Below the pieces are notes generated by a model. That model did not search any database and was not told the DNA's origin. It saw nothing but the letters and a program-made list of their open reading frames with translations. Positions 1 to 6,679 of a stretch of 10,651 nt of DNA are shown piece after piece. Where the stretch lies: positions 971-11,621 of the forward strand of contig JAAMXY010000533.1 in NCBI GenBank assembly GCA_019677205.1. Direction: 5' to 3'. The stretch's first letter is position 1. Each line of letters starts with the position of its first letter. The position numbers were made by a program, and so were the translations under genes. The stretch is from Pinguiococcus pyrenoidosus. Its lineage: Eukaryota; Sar; Pinguiophyceae; Pinguiochrysidales; Pinguiochrysidaceae.

Positions 1-198
1 TCGTGAGGAAGACAAAGTGGGGCACCATCTCCACGCCCATCTTCAAGCTGAGCTCCGGCGCCGCCTCGGCCTCACAGGTGAAGAACCGGACGGCCGCGTT
101 CTCCGGCGCCTGGGCCATGGCCTCGAGCAGCTGATGCAGCTGTCCTCCTGGACGACTTCTCTCGCGAGTCAGCGCCTCTGCACTTCGGGCAGAACACA

Positions 199-230
<32 letters not shown>

Positions 231-352
231 GGCAGAGAACTCGGGGTTTACCTGGCGTCTTGCCATGTGGCGTAGAACATCAGCACGCCTTTCTGGCCGC
301 CGGCCATCGCGGCCGCGATCTCCGACATCGCCTTGACTTCCAGCACGGCCAT
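1..352 (-). CDS. Thioredoxin-like protein without CxxC, 5' part (partial)
   Basis: Partial gene, complement(join(<1..155,252..352)). Exon 1 gives 33 codons from the ATG at 352, and the GT donor at 251-250 follows an AG. The second exon, from an AG acceptor at 157-156, restores the frame. The product has a thioredoxin beta-strand followed by FYATW (residues 26-30), then QDA where active thioredoxins have CGPC, an amphipathic helix (QLHQLLEAMAQ), a second strand (AVRFF), and the MVPHFVFLT segment with the thioredoxin cis-proline after a valine-like position. The lack of both active-site cysteines means it cannot be a dithiol oxidoreductase. This resembles the redox-inactive N-terminal domain of PICOT/Grx3-type glutaredoxins, but the rest lies outside the window, so that identity is inference. 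The acceptor could instead be 3 nt upstream, adding one residue. The start has a thioredoxin-like spacing to the first strand. Confidence 0.72.
194..221. repeat. (AC)14 microsatellite inside the thioredoxin-like intron
   Basis: An uninterrupted AC dinucleotide tract of 28 bases is followed directly by a C and an A8 run. On the gene strand (minus) the intron therefore carries T8 then about 14 GT units, which make up over a third of the 96-nt intron. Confidence 0.95.
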
Positions 353-647
353 GCTGACTCGGAAGTGCAGGGACAGCGGTGCAGTGCCCCTCTGTGCAGA
401 GGGAAAGGGAGGCGTCGGTGTCTTTCTCGAGACTGCGAGTTTCGAGGAGTATCGTGCTGTGCTATGGCAGGATAAGGGTAGAATTTGGCGGGAAATGTGC
501 GAAGACGAAATTTTCTGCGGATTTCGCGACGTTTCATCAGAAAATGCCCCCCGAAAAAGCAAAGGAAAATGAGCAACGACGCGAAAAAGAAGAGCTTTCG
601 CTCTGCCAAATTCTGCTCTAGGACGACGCTGGATTGTATGAAGGACG
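353..647. promoter_or_regulatory. Intergenic region upstream of the thioredoxin-like gene
   Basis: This 295-bp stretch separates the hydrolase stop codon from the thioredoxin-like start, both on the minus strand. I see no convincing exon in it. It is less GC-rich than the neighbouring coding sequence and contains several runs of A or T next to CG steps, including one full E2F-type site. It probably holds the promoter of the thioredoxin-like gene and the 3' UTR of the hydrolase. Confidence 0.55.
484..495. promoter_or_regulatory. E2F-type site TTTGGCGGGAAA
   Basis: The 12-mer TTTGGCGGGAAA is the classical full E2F/DP recognition sequence (TTTSSCGC class, both half sites). It lies about 130 bp upstream of the thioredoxin-like ATG. 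The match is seen directly; function as an E2F site is inferred. Confidence 0.5.
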
Positions 648-2073
648 CTATATGGGAACTTCGGAGAGCGGGACGCAGCCTCTCGGGAGGCGAATCTCCT
701 TGACAAGGCAGTTGCTGAAGGGAAACACCGTGGTGATGACGAAGTCGCTCGCCTGCGCGGACCTGCCCGCGGCCCCAATGGTGGTGACGAAGGCTGCAGC
801 AAACGTGAAGAAGATGAGGAGGTCGCGGCACTCGCGGATCCTGCTGCCGAGACCATCGACCGAGCGTGGGTCGTCTCTCTGCTCGTGCTGACGAAGCGCG
901 GCGTCTCGACCTCTGGCTCCGTCGTCGATTTTCGATTGCTCTTGTTCGTCGGTCGTCTTCAGGCCCCACAGCTCTGGGTATCTCTCCAGATGTGCAGACG
1001 GCAGGAAGACGCACATCGTCTCGTGCATGCGCCAGAAGCTCAACCACGCCCAGGCAACGTCGGAAGCTTCCCGTCGCGGCCTCGCATAGCTCTGTTTGCC
1101 CCCGTTCTCGTAACGATGCGGCTCCCGTCGCAGGCTCAGCCTCAGGACCCGGCGGCGACCGGCCCACTTTTGAATCTGCGGTGTGTGGCTACGGCGCGGA
1201 TGCGTCGATCGTTGCTTAGTGGCTGGCAGGCTCGGCAGGAGGCGAATTCGGCCGCTTACACGATGTCCAACAGGCCCCAAGCGAGGCCGAGGCCTACGCC
1301 GCGCTTGCGCAGCAGCTCCGGCGCGTGGTCTGGGATGTCGAAGGTCGGGGTCGTCTGCACCGTGTGACACCACGCAAAGAACGTCCGAAGCGGCCTCGGC
1401 AGCCCAACTACACGGTGGAGGCGTCAGCAGGCGTTCGTCATCTGGCTTCCAAGGGAGACGGCCGGCCTTACCGGAGTGCTCCAGCCCTGTACCCAGATTC
1501 GCAAGGAAGATCAGGAGCTTGGCAGCATAGGGGGCGATGCAGTACCACCTCGGCTCGGACATGCCCGCACTGGCCACCAACAAGATGTGCCGCACATTCG
1601 GATATCTCAGCGCATATCTGTATGCAGATTTGACAATGGATGCACTCGTGCTCTTCACTCTGCTGAACACTTGCGCATTCGAGGGGGACTCTCCAGTACC
1701 TACCGAACGGCTAGCGCTCCTCCCAAGCTCGCTCCTGCGAGAGTCAGCGGCGCATTTGCCCAGTCCAAGCTTTGCAGCAGCGCTTGGAGCATCTTCAGCC
1801 GCGTCAGAGAGATCATCCGACGCCTTCGAGAACCCACAGCATCATACCAAGTCCACCGCGCACCTCTAGGAAGCGCTCGGGCGTGTGGTCCTCGACGCTC
1901 TCCAGCGTCGCACTGCGCCCATGGGCCGGCCAGTCCACCAGAAGGACGTTGGCGCCGTAGTAGCGCCGCAGGTTCAGTGCGGTCGGGCGCCACATGCCGC
2001 GATCTTGCAGCCACCCATGCAGCAGAAGCACGTGGACGCCATCCGGATGGCCCCGAAGGACCTCGAAATCCAT
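648..2073 (-). CDS. Alpha/beta-hydrolase fold protein with C-terminal membrane segment
   Basis: Five exons: complement(join(648..1188,1260..1407,1472..1617,1704..1792,1864..2073)), giving 377 codons plus TAG. Introns are 71, 86, 64 and 71 nt, all GT-AG, and the phases agree at every junction. Residues 15-21 (VLLLHGW) form the first strand and oxyanion loop; GASLGG carries the nucleophile Ser92; AWGLLDIV gives Asp196; EPHRYENG gives His222. The Asp-to-His spacing of 26 is normal. Triad completeness supports the exon 4-5 join, although the intron between them could also be taken as 86 nt (1261 to 1176). The catalytic core ends near residue 250. About 125 further residues follow: a charged linker (275-315) and one hydrophobic helix (about 320-338). 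Substrate cannot be told. The ATG at 2073 is chosen because it lies just before the first beta-strand. Homology to hydrolases is clear; the end of the protein is less certain because a 48-nt in-frame intron-like segment (762-715) lies near it. Confidence 0.82.
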
Positions 2074-2088
2074 CAGTGGCGCGGAAAA

Positions 2089-2100
2089 TTTGGCGCCAAA
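2089..2100. promoter_or_regulatory. Palindromic E2F-type site TTTGGCGCCAAA
   Basis: A perfect 12-bp palindrome that contains the E2F consensus TTTSSCGC on both strands. It begins 16 bp upstream of the hydrolase start codon. Confidence 0.45.
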
Positions 2101-2341
2101 AGCGCCCTTTGGATCTCGAAATGGATCTTTGCGTGTTTAGCTGCCGCTGGGATTGCCAGAATATTGTGTAGTAACTTTATTGACGCATCAGATGGGCGAC
2201 CAAGATGCTTCCGACCAGATTCATTGGTGGGTGGATCTGAAACGCGCGGTGATTGGACTACTGAAATTTGACAAAGGCGGATGTTGGCGCGTGCAATAGC
2301 TGCGCAAGCACCAAACGGGCCCACTTCTTTGCCGGCGCCAT

Positions 2342-2349
2342 TTTCCCGC
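2342..2349. promoter_or_regulatory. E2F-type site TTTCCCGC
   Basis: Exact match to the E2F consensus TTTSSCGC (TTTCCCGC, within TTTTCCCGCGC), about 160 bp upstream of the plus-strand orphan gene's ATG and 270 bp upstream of the hydrolase start. Confidence 0.45.
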
Positions 2350-2462
2350 GCATTCTCCGAGTTTAAAGCGCCTCCACCGGCAGCGGAGTCGCTCCCTGAG
2401 CTATAGCGGACGCGGAGGAAGGACTGGCCGTGGAATTTCCGTTGCTTTGCACAGAGAAATTA

Positions 2463-2470
2463 GCGCGAAA
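2463..2470. promoter_or_regulatory. E2F-type site GCGCGAAA
   Basis: Reverse-orientation match to TTTSSCGC, 37 bp before the orphan gene's ATG at 2507. A further TTTGGCGC at 2530-2537 lies inside the coding sequence. Confidence 0.35.
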
Positions 2471-2506
2471 GCCCCGGTTCGAAGCGGTTTCGGTCCATTT
2501 TCTGGA

Positions 2507-3664
2507 ATGGAGCGGGGGAGGAGCGGCTCTTTGGCGCCTGTGGACCATTCCAACGATGAGGATTTCGATTATGTGAATATGGATGCGGCTGGTCGGCATG
2601 GGGAGCGCCCGGTGAAGCCCATAGAGCGCGCGGAGGACTACCTCTTCGGCCATCATCTGGACGGGAAGAAGGCCAAAGCGCCGCTTCGGATGCCCACGCT
2701 GTCCGAAATCCGCTCTACGCTGGCGGATCCGCTGGCCTTCGACTTGGACAAGTCTGGAAGGAGCAGCAGCGAGGAACGCCGCGGATCGGGGTCTTCAAAC
2801 GGCGCAGACGGCGAGGAGGGCGGCGGCGGCCGGGGCCTAGGGAGGGGCGGTCGCAATGCGGACAAAGGGGGAAGCTCGGGCGGCTCTGCCCTGGATTCTC
2901 GGAGTCGCTTCAAGGCGAGTCTGAAGAAGCTGAAGGAGCGTCTGCAGCGGCGCTGGACGGATGGTGAGCTGGACGCCGAGCACGATTACGTGGATTTCGA
3001 CGTCTTGCAGCAGGAGTCGCAGCCGAAGGAAAGGAAAAGCATCCCGGCGTCCTTTGGGTTCAAGAGCAACATCTTCTCGGTGACGGCGATGCGGCGAAAC
3101 CATCGCCAGGGCGGTCGCCAGAAGACGAGGAAGAATCAGGTGCCGCTGGACCTGTCCAAGGTGGATGGCAGCGGCTCGTATGTGCCGCCGACGCTGCCCG
3201 AGGTCAAGCATGGGTATGAGGGGGAAGTGGCGTCGCGCTTTGCTCTGCCACCGGAAGAGCAGATAGAGGAGGCCAAGGCGCAGGAGAAGTACGAGGATAT
3301 CGGGACGGGAAAGCCCCCGAGTGCAGGGGACGACGAGCGGGGCTGTCCGGGCTATGATGGGGGGGAAGAAGCGTCCAGGTCCTCGGCGGCGTCCATGTCC
3401 TCGGCGGCATCGGCGGCCTCGGCGGCAAATGGCGTTGACTGGGCACAAAGGCGACGAGACGGAAGCAGAATGCGAAGGGACTACGACTTGGAACGCTTGA
3501 AGTGGAAAAAGATTCAGGCCGAGAAGCGCTTGCAGGCCCTGCATGTCAGGGCAACCGAGATCAGCAGGTGTGCGAAGGCCCTCAACCAGGAGATCCAGAG
3601 CCTTGATGATGAGCTCCAGGCTCTGGACGAAGAGCTCGGGCACGCCTCGATCGCGGAGCAATAG
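2507..3664 (+). CDS. Unrecognised acidic/basic protein with duplicated DYV motif and C-terminal coiled coil
   Basis: Single-exon frame of 385 codons plus TAG. I take the ATG at 2507 (MERGRSGS); the frame extends 20 codons upstream without a Met. I do not recognise the family. Visible parts: an acidic N-terminus with FDYVNMD (residues 20-26); a conserved-looking LRMPTLSEIRSTL segment near 60-75; a Ser/Gly-rich low-complexity linker (about 84-130); a basic helix KASLKKLKERLQRRW; a second acidic motif HDYVDFD near 159-165; a Lys/Arg-rich patch near 190-210; an Ala/Ser tract (SSAASMSSAASAASAA) encoded by a TCGGCGGC-like repeat; and a C-terminal coiled coil rich in Leu, Glu and Lys (about 320-378). 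No signal peptide or membrane segment. The domain order suggests a scaffold or nucleus-associated protein, but this is a guess. Its stop lies 90 bp from the PAN3 stop in convergent orientation. Confidence 0.8.
   Translation: MERGRSGSLAPVDHSNDEDFDYVNMDAAGRHGERPVKPIERAEDYLFGHHLDGKKAKAPLRMPTLSEIRSTLADPLAFDLDKSGRSSSEERRGSGSSNGADGEEGGGGRGLGRGGRNADKGGSSGGSALDSRSRFKASLKKLKERLQRRWTDGELDAEHDYVDFDVLQQESQPKERKSIPASFGFKSNIFSVTAMRRNHRQGGRQKTRKNQVPLDLSKVDGSGSYVPPTLPEVKHGYEGEVASRFALPPEEQIEEAKAQEKYEDIGTGKPPSAGDDERGCPGYDGGEEASRSSAASMSSAASAASAANGVDWAQRRRDGSRMRRDYDLERLKWKKIQAEKRLQALHVRATEISRCAKALNQEIQSLDDELQALDEELGHASIAEQ
3370..3426 (+). repeat. Ala/Ser-coding GGC-rich short repeat in the orphan gene
   Basis: Imperfect repeats of TCCTCGGCGGC and TCGGCGGC run through this stretch and encode alternating Ser-Ser-Ala-Ala and Ser-Ala-Ala blocks. 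They look like replication-slippage expansion within the coding region. Confidence 0.6.
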
Positions 3665-3754
3665 ACGCGGTAGAAAGTGAGAAGAAGATATGAAGGTTCT
3701 CTTCGCTGTAGACAAAAAGCATTGCAGCTGGAAACGCAGCGCATCCCCGCCTGG

Positions 3755-5973
3755 CTATCTCCAGTCTTGCCCATGACCTGGGTAGTAGGCCCCGCCCGCA
3801 TAGCCACCTCCCAGCGCATGCGGATTGCCAGCACCTGGAGGCAGACCCGCCATGCCCATGCCAACTGGCATGCCGCCGGGCACGCCGGGAACTGGACTGA
3901 CGGCGGGATTCGGGCGCATCGCGGGCCCACGGGATCCCATGCGTCCCAGATGAGGTCGGCCGCCCCGCTGTCGCATTGGCGCGGGGGCCGCCGCCTGCTT
4001 CACGGGGTTCTGGTTGCGGTAGAGGTCCAGAAACGCGGACTCCAGCTTCTGCTTCAGGTCCGCATAGCTCGCGACGATGATGTGGCGCGAGTCCCGCGTG
4101 CTCAGCAAGATCTGCTCGTTCTCTCCAACGTCGAGCTTGTTCAAGGAATGCACCATGTGCCCAAAGTCGACCACCGGCTTCATGTTCTCATCCACTTGAT
4201 GAAACAGAAAGTCACGGAACAGCTTCAATGTGTACCTGTAAAACACGGAGCATGTTAGCGAGGCACCGTGAAAGGGGGGAGGGATTTCTCCACGGTATCC
4301 TTACCGATCCCCAGATTCGCTCCACTGCACGTCCATGTCTTGATCCGGCCTCTCGTTGATGCACCCAAGCTTCAGCAGAAGCCTGCGTCGTGAGGCTGGG
4401 GTCAGCAGAGCGCCCCAAGGTCATCGGTGCCCCAGCAACGCCGCCAAGCACCTGATCATTCGCCCATTCTCAAACTCCCTGCTCAGGTTGTCGTCCAACG
4501 CATCGCATGCGCTTTGCCAAAACCCTGGCACGTAGAGACGCGGGAATGAGCAACACAGGCGCCGGTCACTCCGAGGCATGGTCAGCTGCGTACCCACTTC
4601 CGCCATGAGGGAGTCCGCCATCAGCGAGCCAAGTTCTCCGAGCGTCACGGGCCTAGAAATGAGCGCTTCGATGCACCGGCAGAGGTTGGCGGAAAAGTTG
4701 TGCCGCAGGATCTCAATGCCCTGCCGGATCGCCGGCACGTCGTCCACAATCACGGCGCCGACAGCCAAGCTGAGGGCGAGCTTGCCGAGGCTGGCGATGT
4801 CCACCGCTTGAAGGTCGCTTAGATTCTTCCGCGCGGACGACTCGAACTCGATCACATCGTAGATGCCCACGCCGGAAACCCGGAACCTCGCATCCGGGGT
4901 CACAATCAAGTGCGTCGCATCGACGCAGCGCAGAGCAGCTCCCGCTAGGTGGGCAGTCCGAATCGCGCCGCCAATCTGGCACAGGAAGGACCAAACCGTC
5001 GCCTCTTGGACACCTTGCCGAGACCCTGATGAAAGCAGTGCCAAGAGGACAAGGAGGCAGCCTCCATCAGATCCAGAGCATGCTCGCATCCTCTCGAAAG
5101 GGGACAGGAAGCACATGCCAGAGAAGGGGCAAGCCACTACCAAATGAATAAGAAGGGCGCCGTGGTGTGTGACGAGCTACCTTGAATCCTCGACTTGAGC
5201 GACCTTGCGCCGGGATGGAAAGCGTGCAAGAAGAAGACTCCGGAGGGACGCACTTGAATCTCCTTCAGGGCCACAATCCCGGCGTGGCGGATCGCCGTCC
5301 AGGTCTGCTCGGCCACCATGGCGACCTTCGTGGGCGACCGCACGGTGTCGAAGCGACGGCAGACGTAGGCCTTTCCGTCCGCGGAAGAGATGACCTTGTA
5401 GAGGGTGCTGGGGTGGCCGAAGGAGCCGCCAGCGCGGTGGTCCGTGCCCTCCGCGTCCAGGGGCCAGATGCTGTGGAACTCTTGCGGCACCTCTTTGAGC
5501 CGAGGGTCGTTGGGGTCCACCTGCGCCAGCGTCTCGATGGTGCGACGCCGGTAGAACTCCTGCAGGTTTGGAGGGCCACTGAGGTCCGCCACCGTGCTGA
5601 ACGCGCCCGACACGGCCACGCTCCCCACCCCGAAGGTCCAGTCAAAAGGCTGCGGCGGCAGAGGTCAGCAGGTCCCAACTCATCCTCAGAGTCGGGGGGT
5701 TCCAGCAGCGGTGGCCATTCAAAAAGCGACAGGTCCCACCTGAATCGGCGGATCCACCGCCTCCGCGCCATCGGGCATGAAGTACACCACTCCGTCTTGC
5801 TCCACTTGCACCAAGTTCTCCTCCGCGGGCGCGCGCATGCCCATGCCGGGCACGAACTCGGCGGTACTGGCGCTCGGGACGAACTCCGGCGCCCGCGCTC
5901 GGGGGACGAAGCCCCTCGAGGGCACCCAGGACGGCGTCTGCGCGCCGCCAATGCTCCCACTCAGGTTGTCCAT
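3755..5973 (-). CDS. PAN3: PAN3, pseudokinase subunit of the PAN2-PAN3 poly(A) deadenylase
   Basis: PAN3 recruits the PAN2 nuclease to poly(A)-binding protein and starts mRNA poly(A) shortening in the cytoplasm. Exons: complement(join(3755..4235,4305..4382,4452..5025,5181..5649,5740..5973)), 611 codons plus TAG; introns 90, 155, 69 and 69 nt, all GT-AG and phase-consistent. Residues 14-42 carry a run of [FW]VP motifs including APEFVP and TAEFVP, which are PAM2-like (PABP-binding). EVPQEFHSIWPLD (131-143) is the PAN3 signature before the kinase fold; the pseudokinase spans about 154-400 (RRF, RHAGIVALKE, AIRTAHLAGAALRCVDATHLI), without a catalytic HRD or DFG. REFENGRMIR ends the coiled-coil linker, and LLLKLGCINERPD to SYADLKQKLESAFLDLY (427-524) is the C-terminal knob. 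Unusual: no N-terminal CCCH zinc finger in this model, an 84-residue Gly/Pro/Met-rich tail, and a possible further 69-nt in-frame intron (4593-4525). The exon 1 boundary could be off by one base. Confidence 0.93.
4525..4593 (-). other. Possible in-frame 69-nt intron within PAN3 exon 3
   Basis: Donor GTACGC at 4593, a CTGAC branch-like site and a pyrimidine-rich run to TGCCAG at 4525 enclose 69 nt, the same length as the next two PAN3 introns. It is a multiple of three with no stop, so both forms stay in frame. Its 23 codons encode a stretch with no counterpart that I recall in PAN3 proteins. Confidence 0.5.
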
Positions 5974-6071
5974 GGCTCTCTCGAGGTACCAAAGGCACCG
6001 CGGGTCCAGTTCAGACTCCGGCGGCGCAGAACATGCGGCGCACGCCTTTGGATCTTTTCCGGTCGCGTGAT

Positions 6072-6083
6072 AATCACGTGATT
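6072..6083. promoter_or_regulatory. Palindromic CACGTG box, first copy (AATCACGTGATT)
   Basis: A perfect 12-bp palindrome centred on CACGTG, the core bound by many bHLH and plant-type bZIP factors. It lies about 100 bp from each of the divergent start codons. Confidence 0.5.
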
Positions 6084-6093
6084 TCGGGGCGGA

Positions 6094-6103
6094 GTCACGT
6101 GAC
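6094..6103. promoter_or_regulatory. Palindromic CACGTG box, second copy (GTCACGTGAC)
   Basis: A perfect 10-bp palindrome. Its centre is 21 bp from the centre of the first box, i.e. two helical turns, so both would face the same side of the DNA. Confidence 0.5.
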
Positions 6104-6179
6104 ATTGCCGGAACATCAGCTGCATGTCGCCGAAAATCGACGCCGAAGGGGCGTTCGTCGCCTTCTTTGCGGAGGCAGA

Positions 6180-6657
6180 ATGCCCAAGCAGACCGGGAGA
6201 CGCAAGCGAAGAGCAGAGGCGCCAGCGCTGCGGCTGCGGGAGGACCGCAAGGAGCAGCTGATCCAGCAGCTGATGCAAGAGACGCTGACGTTGCTGGGCC
6301 AGCGGGACCCTGGCAAGACCTGCTGACCCAGCGAGGTGGCCCGAAGGCATGCAAAGGCCTCTGGCGCTGACGTGGTTGCAAGAGACGTCCCGTGGAGAGC
6401 GCTGATGGAGCCGGTGCGGCAGGTGGGCATGCTGGACCTCCGCCGTGTCCCCTGCAAGTCGAGGCTGACGCTCCGCTCGTCAGGCTGGAAGGCTCCTTGC
6501 GAAGAATGGGGAGCTCCATATCACGCGCGGTGGGCGGGTCTTGGATCCAGATGAGCCATTTGGCGGACCGGTGCGCTTTGGGCTCCCTTGCCAAGCCGAG
6601 AAGGAGGCCGCCGCGGCGGAGGAGGAGGCTGCAGCGCCTCCTGCGCAGGACGGCTAA
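6180..6657 (+). CDS. DUF3253 winged-helix-like protein with in-frame TGA (candidate selenoprotein)
   Basis: Two exons, join(6180..6422,6484..6657), with a 61-nt GT-AG intron that has a GGCTGAC branch-like site and a clean TCAG acceptor; 138 codons plus TAA if the TGA at 6324-6326 (codon 49) is read through. Order: a basic N-terminus (GRRKRRAEA), a helix (REDRKEQLIQQLMQETLTLL), the motif GKTC-TGA-PSEVARR, then VPWRALMEPVRQAGRLLAKNGELHITRGGRVLDP and GGPVRFGL. The last three pieces match the DUF3253 pattern (W..LM..VR..A..L...G.i.it..G..vdP...rGPiRl). An acidic Ala-rich tail (EKEAAAAEEEAAAPP) ends the protein. Function of the family is unknown. Coding sense continues in one frame across the TGA, at the position of the Cys I recall in the motif. 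If no read-through occurs, the product is a 48-residue fragment. A sequencing error or a nonsense mutation (pseudogene) cannot be excluded. The DUF2256 domain often found before DUF3253 is not seen here. Confidence 0.78.
6324..6326 (+). other. In-frame TGA, candidate selenocysteine codon
   Basis: Codon 49 of the DUF3253 gene. It sits between TGC (Cys48) and CCC-AGC-GAG (Pro-Ser-Glu) in the motif GKT-C-U-PSEVAR. Confidence 0.55.
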
Positions 6658-6679
6658 GCTCCATGGGATGCACGTGCGG

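Larger units (their letters stand above)
2074..2506. promoter_or_regulatory. Divergent promoter between hydrolase and the orphan coiled-coil gene
   Basis: These 433 bp separate two divergent start codons (2073 minus, 2507 plus). No exon is evident. The stretch holds three E2F-type matches, listed separately, and a locally AT-richer centre (about 2140-2290). Because both genes start here, a shared bidirectional promoter is the simple reading. Confidence 0.6.
5974..6179. promoter_or_regulatory. Divergent promoter between PAN3 and the DUF3253 gene
   Basis: This 206-bp gap lies between the PAN3 start (minus) and the DUF3253 start (plus). It contains two palindromic CACGTG boxes. An alternative upstream ATG on the plus strand at 6124 is in a different frame and runs for only 45 codons. 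Confidence 0.6.

Noticed and set aside
280-1167. 295-codon minus-strand frame overlapping the hydrolase and thioredoxin-like genes
   Set aside because: It overlaps hydrolase exon 5 in another frame, and that exon carries the catalytic His and a membrane helix. The product is Arg-rich without domains.
2466-2490. tRNA T-arm-like GGTTCGAAGC
   Set aside because: No acceptor, D or anticodon stem can be formed around it, and it lies in the leader of the orphan gene.
6124-6261. 45-codon plus-strand frame from an ATG at 6124
   Set aside because: It lies out of frame with DUF3253 and shows no similarity to anything; at most it is an upstream ORF in the leader.
6312-6422. A GC-AG or very short intron that removes the in-frame TGA
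   Set aside because: GGCAAG at 6312 resembles a GC donor, but splicing there would destroy the GKT-x-x-PSEVAR motif, and no acceptor directly after the TGA restores the frame.
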